From: Procambarus clarkii
Lineage: Eukaryota > Arthropoda > Malacostraca > Decapoda > Cambaridae
Length of the DNA stretch: 64,000 nt
Reading direction: 5' to 3'
NCBI RefSeq assembly: GCF_040958095.1
Contig: NC_091227.1
Coordinates: forward strand, 16,734,932-16,798,931
Shown: one piece after another, positions 55,524 through 64,000 of the stretch
How positions within the stretch are numbered: position 1 is the first letter of the stretch
How the letters are laid out: each line of letters starts with the position of its first letter
Notes under the pieces: generated by a model
Databases searched by the model: none
The model's input: the letters and a program-made list of their open reading frames with translations, nothing else
What the model was told of the DNA's origin: nothing
Position numbers and translations under genes: made by a program

Positions 55524-55580
55524 GTGTGTGTGTACTCACCTAGTTGTGTCTGCAGGATCGAGCATTGACTCTTGGATCCT

Positions 55581-55656
<76 letters not shown>

Positions 55657-55676
55657 GTGTGTGTGTGTGTGTATGT
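55524..55676 (-). mobile_element. LINE 3' tail between GT arrays
   Basis: Short LINE-tail variant (minus: GGATCCAAGAGTCAATGCTC, TGCAGACACAACTAGGTGAG) with (TG)n at 55523-55535 and a long (GT)n with GTAT interruptions at 55583-55676. Confidence 0.8.
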
Positions 55677-55904
55677 GAACAGTTGCGTGCGGTTATGATT
55701 GCGGCTGTTTCCCTCCGGATATAAAATGATAAATATTAAATTATTGTATCATGTCTTTCGGTTTAGACGCGTGGACTCTCGATTAAATGTAACACAAATG
55801 GCTTCGTGTGACTAAATTGATGTCGACAATATTGTTCCCCTTGCAATATTGCCGGAATTGTTGTCCACATTTGCAGCTAGTGTTAATTATTAGATCTTAC
55901 TAAC
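55677..55904. other. Unassigned sequence
   Basis: Nothing recognised. Confidence 0.3.
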
Positions 55905-56440
55905 ACTCGTATTTTTGTGTGCTTTACTGATTATAGGTACTTTATTTGCTTGCGTTTTCATTACTGATTATAAGTACTTAAACTGCTTTTGTTTTCCCTT
56001 GCTGATTATAAGTACTTGAATTGCTTGCGTTTTCCCTTACTGATTATAAGTACTTTAATTGCTTGCATTTTCATTACTGATTATAAATACTTTAATTGCT
56101 TGCATTTTCATTACTGATTATAAGTACTTAAACTGCTTTTCTTTTCCTTACTGAATATAAGTACTTTAATTGTTTTTGTTTTCCTTTACTGAATATAAGT
56201 ACTTTAATTGCTTTTGTTTTCCTTGCTGAATATAAGTACTTTAATTGCTTTTGTTTTCCTTACTGAATATAAGTACTTTAATTGCTTTTGTTTTCCTTGC
56301 TGAATATAAGTACTTTGCTGAATATAAGTGCTTTAATTGCTTTTGTTTTCCTTACTGAATATAAGTACTTTGATTGCTTTTGTTTTCCTTTACTGAATAT
56401 AAGTACTTTAATTTGTTGTGTTCATTATTCATTATAAGTT
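55905..56440. repeat. 37/38-bp AT-rich minisatellite
   Basis: About 14 units containing ACTGAATATAAGTACTTTAA and TTGCTTTTGTTTTCCTT. Left copies have GATTATAAG and GCTTGCATTTT, right copies GAATATAAG and GCTTTTGTTTT, so the array has two variant domains. Confidence 0.92.
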
Positions 56441-56944
56441 CTTCTTGCTGTGGAATCTCGACCTTTAGTTTGTTGAAAATAAACATTTTTCATATGACTT
56501 AATTATAACATTTTCGTTTTAATTTTTGTATAATCTCTACCTAAGGATGAAAATTGTTGTCCTAGAAAATGGCTTTCGAAATCGACATTATTTCCCGTTT
56601 TCTGTTTTGGGTCTTCTGGTAGGTTAGGATAAGGGCACGTTAGTACGACAGTTTCTTGACGTTGGGAAACCCTAGAAGGACTGGCTGGCTGGTGAGCCAG
56701 GTTCTTTATTCCGCATTTCATATTCAATTTCCTGTCAGTTTTACATGACAGTCTTGGTGATGCTTTAAGCTACTGTCTAGCCAGAGTGGAGAGTGTGAAG
56801 GGAGCCTTCTGTACTCTTGTTCTCCATCCGGTTCTCATATGTCCTGTTCTTTTCTGTTCTATTCTCTTCAGTTCTGTTCTGTTCTTCTCTGTCCTGTTCT
56901 TCTCTGTCCTGTTCTCCTATATAGACAGAGCTTATAGTTAACTA
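56441..56944. other. Unassigned sequence
   Basis: A TGTTCTTCTCTGTCC repeat patch lies at 56840-56920; otherwise nothing. Confidence 0.4.
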
Positions 56945-56989
56945 ATGGTTAATCATTATTTCTTGTCAATGGGTTTTTATTGTGTATTC

Positions 56990-57330
56990 AAATGTTCTTT
57001 CATATGTTATTTTCTTCATCTGGCTCCCTCTTCTTTATCTCCTTTTCCACCAAATATCTTCCTTTGTACTCTCTCCCATCAACACCTAACCTCATCTCCC
57101 TCCTATCCTCACCCATCCTCCCCTCTTCCAACCCTTCCGTCAACACATTTCCCCTCCCACGCCCTCCCTCTCACCATCAACCTGCCCTCTGACACCCTTT
57201 CCATTAAACCCATCCCTCACCCACTCCTATCAATATCTGCCCTTCTGTCTCACAACCGTTCCATCAATATCTCCCCTCAACAACCCCTTCCCATACTATT
57301 CCCCTCGGCCCTTCCCCTCAACACGTGTTC
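56990..57330. repeat. Pyrimidine-rich degenerate repeat
   Basis: CCATCAACA, CCGTCAACA and CCATTAAAC-type words recur every 25-35 bp in a CT-rich setting. A 139-codon plus-strand frame overlaps it and is judged compositional. Confidence 0.55.
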
Positions 57331-57814
57331 TCCCGTCCAACCATTGTGCATTCTTCTGTCATAGCTGCAGTTACCTGTCGTCTCCAGCACCAGGGCCAAT
57401 TACTCCCCAATCACCTACGCACTGCAACGTGCTGGGACCAGAAATTGGCAGTTGGCAGCTTCTCGCCTTCCGCATCTCCAGTTGAAGGTCAATTTCCATT
57501 CTCAAACTCCAACTTCTGGACCAATTTCAATTGCATCGAGTAGCAGAAGAAGGAACAAGAAGAGGCAATAGAAAAAGAAGGAAGAGGAGTAGGAGGAAGA
57601 CCAACATTTTACAAAGGACTTTCAAGGATTGAAGAAAATTGCATGGAAGGAAAAATGTGAGACAGCTTATAAAATGTGGCCACGAGAGGTCGCAGGAAGA
57701 AGGCTGAGTGCGGGTAGAGATAAAGGGTGCGTTAGTCGTGCGTTGAATCCGCGTAGGAGAGGTGCGTTAACAGGTGGGCAGCGATGACGGGTCAGAAAAT
57801 GAGGAAACGATGAC
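57331..57814. other. Unassigned sequence
   Basis: Purine-rich AGAAGGAAGAGGAG patch at 57541-57600. No gene recognised. Confidence 0.4.
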
Positions 57815-57945
57815 GGCTTGTGGTACGTTCTGGACCATTTATCAAGTCCCGCGGATGGACCTAAATGTTGTCGTTGATTCATTTTCTGATGTGTGGTTTG
57901 GTGAGCATATCTTCAGCAGCGTTATTTTGACTCATTGTCTGCACA
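57815..57945 (+). mobile_element. Diverged remnant of the foldback family
   Basis: TACGTTCTGGACCATTTATC, GGACCTAAATGTTGTCGTTG, TCTGATGTGTGGTTTGGTGA and CAGCGTTATTTTGACTCATT GTCTGCA match the return arm and 3' end of the element at 1.2 and 38.8 kb in this orientation. It is much older than those two. Confidence 0.75.
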
Positions 57946-58092
57946 GGTGTGTAGGGCATGTGGGACAGGTGCTTAGCGCATCTAAGACAGGTGTGTAGTG
58001 CATCTAGGACAGGTGCTTAGCGCATCTAGGACAGGTGTGTAGTGCAAGGACAGGTGCGTAGCGCATCTAGGACAGGTGTGTAGTGCATGTAT
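57946..58092. repeat. 22-bp minisatellite
   Basis: About seven units of AGGACAGGTGYNTAGYGCATCT, alternating GTGTGTAGTGC and GTGCTTAGCGC. It starts directly at the end of the foldback remnant. Confidence 0.9.
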
Positions 58093-59300
58093 GCCTGTGT
58101 GTGTGTGTGTGTGTATGTCTTTACTTATGCAATCAAAATAAACAAGGATTTCGACATTTCAGGCTATATCGATTCACACATATGTGAATCATTTCTCATA
58201 ATTTCTTTAAATGGAAAAAAACAGCACGCTGAATGAGAGTAGACTATAATTCAAGATAACATGTCCACCTGCATGTGTCTTATAAACACAAATTAGAGAA
58301 TGACAGAACTAGTGTCTACACAGGGGCCCCTAACAATCATAAGTGCTGTCAGGTGTGGCTAATAGCACTAGGATGAAGGCGAGATAGACGTCAAAATTCA
58401 ACTCACTGACGGAAAATTCAACATTGCTTAACCTTCTTCCTAAATTATTACCTCATACGTAAATTGTATATATATAAATATTTACACACAAACACACACA
58501 CTTTCTCTCCTGGCTGTCACCTGCACCTTACTGGCCTCATCTGTCTTCCTTTATAAAGAAACCTTCACAAGCACAAACCTTGTAAATTTGACTTATATTT
58601 GCTAGAACAATTTCGCGTTATGTTCAGAGTCTACCCTTCTCTTGTTGTTATTCCACACTGATGTCAGGCACTTTCCGCTCCACGGTAGCGCATGTTTATT
58701 TATATAAAAGCACTCGAGACAATATCCTCCAGACAATATCCTCGATTGCTCTCAAATATTAAACAATAACTAAGCCCCTGGTCGCCGTCCTGATAATGCA
58801 GTAACAAAAATAATAATCATCACAGTCACGTCGGCCGGCAGTCTGGCCGAGGCAGGCAGGCAGGCAGGCAGGCCGGGGCTGGGGTTGGACGAGGCTGGTG
58901 TCGGACCACGTCACATTAGCGGGAGTTTACTGCTGCGGTGCCCAGCTCTGTAATAGCCTCTCAGTGTGGAGTTTGAGGCAAGAAATGCCTCTGCCTGTCT
59001 GAGTGTCTCAGCTAACATGGTGTGAGGCACTAAGATCGCCTGTGGGTTATTGGCACGGCAACAACACCCATCTTTAGGGAGGGTTGGGTTCCATTAAGGG
59101 TTGAAATCATTCTTGGATATAGTTTGGTTAAGCTTCGTCAGGTTAGTGGGCACATTCTCATCCTCCACTGCCCTGCCAGAAGGCCTTTCCTGACTCCATC
59201 ACCATCAGGCCAAAACGTCATCTCGTTAAATTCATTTGTAATTAGCCAAATGGAGTAACTGTGTGGCGTGTGTCTATCAAAATATGCACACACATTCTCC
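58093..59300. other. Unassigned DNA
   Basis: (TG)n at 58096-58113, (GGCA)n at 58852-58872. No gene recognised. Confidence 0.45.
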
Positions 59301-59500
59301 CTCACACACACACACACACAGACCTACAGGGGCCGGTAGCTGACTGGACAGCACGCTGGACGCGTGATCCTGTGGTGCCAGGTTCGATTCCCGGCGCCGG
59401 GCTAGAAACAATGGGCAGAGTTTCTTTCACCCTGATGCTCCTGTTACCTAACAGTAAATAGGTAGCTGGGAGTTAGTCAGCTGTCAACGGCTGCTTCCTG

Positions 59501-59532
<32 letters not shown>
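59301..59532 (+). mobile_element. SINE-3/SINE-2-like copy between CA and GT runs
   Basis: GGGGCCGGTAGCTGACTGGA, box B GGTTCGATTCCC, AACAATGGGCAGAGTTTCTT, CTAACAGTAAATAGGTAGCT and CAACGGCTGCTTCCTGG, then (TG)n. This copy is intermediate between SINE-2 and SINE-3, supporting a common origin. Confidence 0.85.
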
Positions 59533-59534
<2 letters not shown>

Positions 59535-59539
59535 TGTGG

Positions 59540-59652
59540 GGAAAAAAGTAGTTAATAAACAGTTGATTGACAGTTGAGAGGCGAGCCGAAAGAGCAGAGC
59601 TCAACCCCCGCATGCACAACTAAGTGAATACACACACACACACACACCAGGA
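59540..59652 (+). mobile_element. LINE 3' tail followed by (CA)n
   Basis: AACAGTTGATTGACAGTTGA, GAGGCGAGCCGAAAGAGCAG, AACCCCCGCATGCACAACTA, AGTGAATACACACA. Confidence 0.85.
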
Positions 59653-59700
59653 AGCAGCCCGTGACATCTGACTAACTCCCAGGTACCTATATATATATAT
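59645..59700 (-). mobile_element. SINE-2/3 body fragment
   Basis: Only the GGAAGCAGCCCGTGACATCT and CTAACTCCCAGGTACCTA segment remains, between (CA)n and (AT)n. Confidence 0.7.
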
Positions 59701-59900
59701 ATGCAGTGTATGAGCAAAGCATGAATGATCCCCAAACACATATATCACTATAAATCTATGACTCTTGAGAGGATTCGAACCCAGGCCTCCAGAAATCTCC
59801 CCACTAACAGCACCAGTACCATGACCACTACACCAGAGATCACCCATGACCTCTGACGGGTCATACAGAATCTTGACGAACCTCGTCCATCTCAATCAAA
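59701..59900 (-). mobile_element. SINE-4, another tRNA-derived SINE
   Basis: Minus strand: box A-like TGGTGTAGTGGTCATGGTAC and box B GGGTTCGAATCCTCTC about 40-50 nt apart, then ATTTATAGTGATATATGTG and GGGGATCATTCATGCTTTGC, ending in a TA run. Its GGTTCGAATCCTC box is shared with the foldback at 19.6-20.0 kb. Confidence 0.75.
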
Positions 59901-59994
59901 AATAAATAATAATAATAATTCCCCCCTGAGCCTCACCCACTGACTATAACATATACAGGTGAGACTCTAGAGTTTCCCAACCCTCGAGTAGAGG

Positions 59995-60037
<43 letters not shown>
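59901..60037. repeat. AT-rich flank and (TA)n
   Basis: (AAT)n at 59905-59918 and (TA)n at 59998-60037. Confidence 0.9.
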
Positions 60038-60040
<3 letters not shown>

Positions 60041-60418
60041 GTACCTAGTAGCCAGAACGCACTTGTCAGCCTACTATGCAAGGCCCGATTTGCCTAATAA
60101 GCCAAGTTTTCATGAATTAATTGTTTTTCGACTACCTAACCTACCTAACCTAACCAAACCTAACTTTTTCGGCTACCTAACCTAACCTATAAAGATAGGT
60201 TAGGTTAGGTTAGGTAGGGTTGGTTAGGTTCGGTCATATATCTACGTTAATTTTAACTTCAATAAAAAAAAATTGTCCTCATACTTTATGAAATGGGTAG
60301 CTTTATCATTTCATAAGAAAAAAATTAGAGAAAAAATAATAATTCAGGAAAACTTGGCTTATTAGGCAAATCGGGCCTTGCATAGTAAGATGAGAAGTGC
60401 GTTCTGGCTATTAGGTAC

Positions 60419-60421
<3 letters not shown>
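60038..60421. mobile_element. 384-bp MITE-like element with telomere-like core
   Basis: Terminal inverted repeats of about 83 nt start GTCGTACCTAGTAGCCAGAA (60038-60120) and return at 60339-60421 with a handful of mismatches. The interior has CCTAACCTACCTAACCTAAC (from about 60143) and, 40 bp on, AGGTTAGGTTAGGTTAGG in the opposite sense; these are TTAGG-type words as in arthropod telomeres. It is inserted within or between (TA)n arrays, consistent with a TA target. No transposase frame is present, so it is non-autonomous. Confidence 0.88.

Positions 60422-60490
<69 letters not shown>
60422..60490. repeat. (TA)n microsatellite
   Basis: TA array with one phase break near 60463. Confidence 0.95.
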
Positions 60491-60600
60491 GCAAACAAGC
60501 CTGAATGGTCCCCAGGACTATATACAACTGAAAACTCACACCCCAGACACTTCTGGGTTCGAGTCACTTCTGGGGTGTGAGTTTTCAGTTATATATATAT
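60491..60600. mobile_element. Short foldback containing a box B-like loop
   Basis: 22-bp perfect arms AACTGAAAACTCACACCCCA(GA) at 60526-60547 and its reverse complement at 60569-60590. The 21-nt loop contains GGGTTCGAGTC, like a tRNA box B. The outer part matches 15000-15055 inverted. Confidence 0.8.
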
Positions 60601-61170
60601 ATTTAATAACAAGGGCATAATGAAGGAGTCAGGCAGACTTAACGAGCAACAGGGAAGCCCGAACATAAAGTTAAGAACCCGTGGAAGAAGCTTAAATCAA
60701 GGAGAAAAAGCGACTGTATCTTATTCCTTCGTAAAGTCTTGCAGGTCTTCGTTCCCAAGCACACGGCTAGGCAGTATGTTGCTGGGCTCCGCCTGTGTAA
60801 TGAGCATTATTGATGGCAGGCGATAGAGTGTAATGATAGCTTACACAGACACGCAGTTACATGGTAAAGGTTCCTTCCCCGCTGATGTACGGTGTGCCTT
60901 ACTTTATTTATATTTTATAATAGATACAACTTGAGGGATGTGAAGTAGTGTTTTGTTAAAGGAAGTCAATATGTGCTTGTGTGTGTTTTGTTGATGAGCA
61001 TCGTTATGACTGGCAGCTGTGATCATCCCCCCTGGTTATTAATCATTGTAGCCATCATCATTTTATTGTCGCACTTATCATCTGTCATCAATCATTGAGA
61101 CCCTAAGATATCCCAGAAGGTCTGTTGACCCATTACAAGGCTGCTCCTAATTGTATCCACCCAAATTTAT
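60601..61170. other. Unassigned sequence
   Basis: No gene or repeat recognised. Confidence 0.4.
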
Positions 61171-61226
61171 TCATATATATATTATATATATATATATATA
61201 TAATATATATAATATATATATATAAT

Positions 61227-61258
<32 letters not shown>

Positions 61259-61302
61259 ATATATATATATATATAATATATATATAATATATATATAACC
61301 TA
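61171..61302. repeat. Interrupted (AT)n array
   Basis: Repeated (AT)n blocks joined by TAATATAT phase breaks, about 130 bp. Confidence 0.95.
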
Positions 61303-61440
61303 GAAGGGGTACCACCCCTGGGGCAAGTGTAGGGACCTATAGCCTCGGAGAAGAAAATAAAAGAGTACTCAGAGAAGACCTTGTGGATCCTCACTGAACA
61401 CTTTGATATTTTCTTCTCCTACCACCCCTATTCTTTTGGT
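61303..61440. repeat. Small inverted repeat beside the AT array
   Basis: GGAGAAGAAAATA (about 61347) returns as TATTTTCTTCTCC (about 61407), enclosing GTACTCAGAGAAGACCTTGT. It may be the end of another AT-targeted repeat family. Confidence 0.5.
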
Positions 61441-62071
61441 ATGTGTGTATATTTATCTAACTTTATTTGAAATATACATACCACCTGGAAAATGACTAAA
61501 CGAACTCCTAACTCCAAGCAACTATAGTCTAAAATTATCAATAGATTTCTTGGAAATAATGAAGACTAGGCAGCACAAAGGACGTCTCATGGGGTACATA
61601 CACCCATGTTTGAAGGGTGATGATGCTCCTGGCATTATGGACACAACCACAGGTCGATACACTGCAGAAATGGCCAGACAATCACCATCGACTTACCACA
61701 GAATATCGTCGAGGATCTCCCGCGATACCCTACACCTGTAGACACCCAGGTACAGACACGAAGCCCAAACAAGAAACCGAAGAACCGGAAAAAATAAGCC
61801 CTGAGGAACCCCTTGAATTAGTGATGCTATAGTTGAATATAAAAAAAAGACTTTTGGGTACTGCTCGGCCCTCTTGCCTCCTCCCCCTTCAGTGCTTGAG
61901 CGGTGTGCAAAATAATTATGTCTTGTCATCAATAGATATTTACATATTTCTTGTCAGCTATGCAAATTAGCTGTAAAATTGGGGTAATATCCTATCTAAA
62001 AACTTCTCCCTTAAAAATGCTGATGTTGGTAGTTAACTTAACAGTGAATGGATGAAATGTTGTAGACGTAT
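61441..62071. other. Unassigned sequence
   Basis: Three overlapping frames of 60-80 codons (61550-61932) show no recognised motif. Confidence 0.4.
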
Positions 62072-62242
62072 CCATCCTCACCCGTTGTTTTATTTTAATA
62101 CCCCTGGTTTAATGTTTTATTTTAATACCCCTGGTTTGATATTTTATTTTAATACCCCTGGTTTGATATTTTATTTTAATACCCCTGGTTTGATGTTTTA
62201 TTTTAATACCCCTGGTTTGATGTTTTATTTTAATACCACCTT
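62072..62242. repeat. 27-bp minisatellite
   Basis: Six units of ATTTTAATACCCCTGGTTTR plus ATGTTTT; in frame on the plus strand it reads FYFNTPGLM repeats. No gene features surround it. Confidence 0.93.
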
Positions 62243-62862
62243 GTTTAAGGGTTAGTCATAGTGTTCAAACAACTTACTATTTGGTCCTACCCCCTGGCCA
62301 TTGATCCGCCTCACTTGCCGTCCAACTTTATATCCAAAACAACTTTATATACAAAACAACTTCAAATGAGATTCCTTTAGCAAATTAGTATTTCATACTA
62401 TCTAGTCTGAGATAAACGTTATCTTCATTAATCCATCAGGTTAACAAACATTTTGACGGATAATTGCGTATGCTAAAAAATAATGTTATTTTGGAAATTG
62501 TCAAAGAAGAATGCTGCTATATAATGGAAAATATATTGCCATATACTACATGATAATATGTAGTATATTGTCTCATGCAAAAACTAACATACAGACGTAG
62601 CCAGGCGCTGCAGCAGCTCTCTGTCTCAGGCAACAGGAATTTGCAACAAGTAACCCTGCATGAGAGTGTATTGAAGGTTGTAGAGTAGAGTCCGACGCGT
62701 GAGCGAGGCGGCGGGCGCCTTGCACGCTGCTCGAGCTGAGTAAATACATTCTGGCCAGGCTCGGGGCCCCGGCTCGGGGTCCCTGTGATCATGCACAGCT
62801 GTTGCCTGACGTAACTCGCTTTCTTTGCTGTTGTAATTTTGTCCAGCGAGCAGTTGTCGACG
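62243..62862. other. Unassigned sequence
   Basis: GC content rises from about 62590 (GCGAGGCGGCGGGCGCC, GGGGCCCCGGCTCGGGGTCC). A promoter-like GC-rich patch is possible, but no gene follows. Confidence 0.4.
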
Positions 62863-62865
62863 CCA

Positions 62866-63162
62866 TCGCCTGCTGGTGGATATAGCGCTGAGGGGGAAGG
62901 GGAGGGACTGTTCTCGAAGCTCCCCGCCCGCTGGCGGATATAGCGCTGAGGGGCCTTGTCGAAGCTCCCCGCCTGCTGGTGGATACAGCGCTGAGGGGCC
63001 TTGTCGAAGCTCCCCGCCTGCTGGTGGATATAGCGATGAGGGGCCTTGTCGAAGCTCCTCGCCTGCTGGTGGATACAGCGCTGGGAGACTTGTCGAAACT
63101 CCCGCCTGCTGGTGGATATAGCGCTGGGGGACTTGTCGAAGCTCCCCGCCTGCTAGGTGGAC
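62866..63162. repeat. 45-bp minisatellite
   Basis: Six to seven units sharing CGCCTGCTGGTGGATATAGC, GCTGAGGGGCCTTGTCGAAG and CTCCC. Decayed relatives (GTAGACGACGCT) may continue to about 63330. Frames stay open because 45 is a multiple of three. Confidence 0.92.
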
Positions 63163-63681
63163 GGCGCTCTGAGACAGTTATCTAAACCATCGTTGCCTGA
63201 TGGACGACGTTTGGAGTCAACTCTCGAAGCTATCGCTTACTGTACACATCGCTCGGGTACAATCTTAGAAGCCGTCGGCTGCCTAGTAGACGACGCTACA
63301 GTACAATCGTGGACGTTATCATCTGTTTGGTAGACGATCCCTCGGATACAATTTCATACATTAGTACCTGGTGGCAGCTCAATACTTCGTCGTACGCCAC
63401 GAAATCATACGCAATATACAGACATGAATCTCGCAAGAAAGAAGACACCCTAGCATCACGTGAATATTGCACTGGTAAATTAGCGGGCATTTAGCTGTGC
63501 GGTGTGTCTGTTGGACGACCACAACCCCACCACTGACCCCGGGTGGTCCCAGCTGGCGGCTGTACAGACAACTGCTTTACACACGCTACCTCGTTTATTT
63601 CCGTATCATGAGCATACATATCATTAAAAGCTGTGGTTAATCAAACTTTAGTGCATCCTGCTGAACGATTATGCGTGGGAA

Positions 63682-63714
<33 letters not shown>

Positions 63715-64000
63715 TACACAAGCGTCAATTTACAAACATACTCGTGTATATAAGGGTGCTAGTGAACGTCCACTAGTTTCTTTGTATATACTTGTTGACT
63801 TCTGTCTTTACTGTACAACTACATTCCCCCACGGGCATTGTTGTTGGAGGCAGGAGTCATGTGTTGCTTGCCTTAGTCTTCTGGAGACTAATTCCAGTGT
63901 AGGTGGGTGGACCTAGCATAGGGAAGGGCCGCAGCATGGTAGGGGCTGCAGCATGGAAGTAACTGCAGCAAAGAATGCACCATCAGGACATTATATTATT
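63163..64000. other. Unassigned sequence to the window end
   Basis: (GT)n at 63681-63708 and a GCAGCATGG repeat (three times) at 63930-63970. No gene recognised. Confidence 0.45.

Noticed and set aside
56945-57364. 139-codon plus-strand frame
   Set aside because: Pro/Ser-rich translation of a degenerate pyrimidine repeat.
62876-63185. Frames of 81 and 68 codons in the 45-bp array
   Set aside because: Overlapping open frames caused by a unit divisible by three; no start context or homology.

Overview
This window looks like nuclear DNA of a decapod crustacean, most likely a freshwater crayfish. It is almost entirely non-coding. It is packed with microsatellites, minisatellites, tRNA-derived SINEs and broken jockey/CR1-type LINEs. 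Its few real genes are small, intron-containing and TATA-driven. The taxonomic call rests on recognised decapod repeat families and on the glycine-rich secreted proteins; no search was run.

Genes. The clearest are three paralogues at 8.9-9.5 kb (minus strand, frameshifted), 13.2-13.9 kb (plus, 102 aa) and 18.4-19.3 kb (minus, 120 aa). Each has a nine-base first coding exon (Met-Lys-Phe/Leu), a phase-0 intron of 222-490 bp, and a second exon coding for a signal peptide, a short basic segment and GGYGGG/GGFGGG repeats. Each has a TATA box about 50 bases before the ATG. They are probably secreted cuticle or defence proteins. An intronless protein-kinase-like sequence at 24.2-25.0 kb keeps every catalytic motif but is broken. 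Two weaker exon candidates lie at 25.85-26.02 kb and inside a large inverted duplication.

Repeats. SINE-1 has five copies. SINE-2 has five long copies, at least two of them with clear target-site duplications and one with a precise internal inversion. SINE-3 is a related, more diverged group. LINE pieces occur at 5.0, 6.5, 16.4-17.6, 33.3-34.1, 46.9-47.5 and 53.3-53.8 kb, and many short LINE 3' tails run straight into (CA/TG)n. Palindromic foldback elements occur at 1.2, 13.4, 19.6, 38.8 and 60.5 kb. A 384-bp terminal-inverted-repeat element at 60.0-60.4 kb carries TTAGG-type telomere-like runs.

Large structure. Segments 26.91-28.23 and 30.54-32.71 kb are an inverted duplication around a 2.3-kb spacer. 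The right arm is longer, mainly because a G-rich minisatellite has expanded there. Elsewhere minisatellites with units of 15 to 45 bp dominate, several with higher-order organisation (3.2, 8.0 and 43.8 kb). No LTR element, virus-like element, rRNA, functional tRNA or CRISPR array was recognised. Nothing here is clearly a new biological system; the best leads are the foldback family with 12-13 bp target duplications, the inverted duplication and the glycine-rich cluster.
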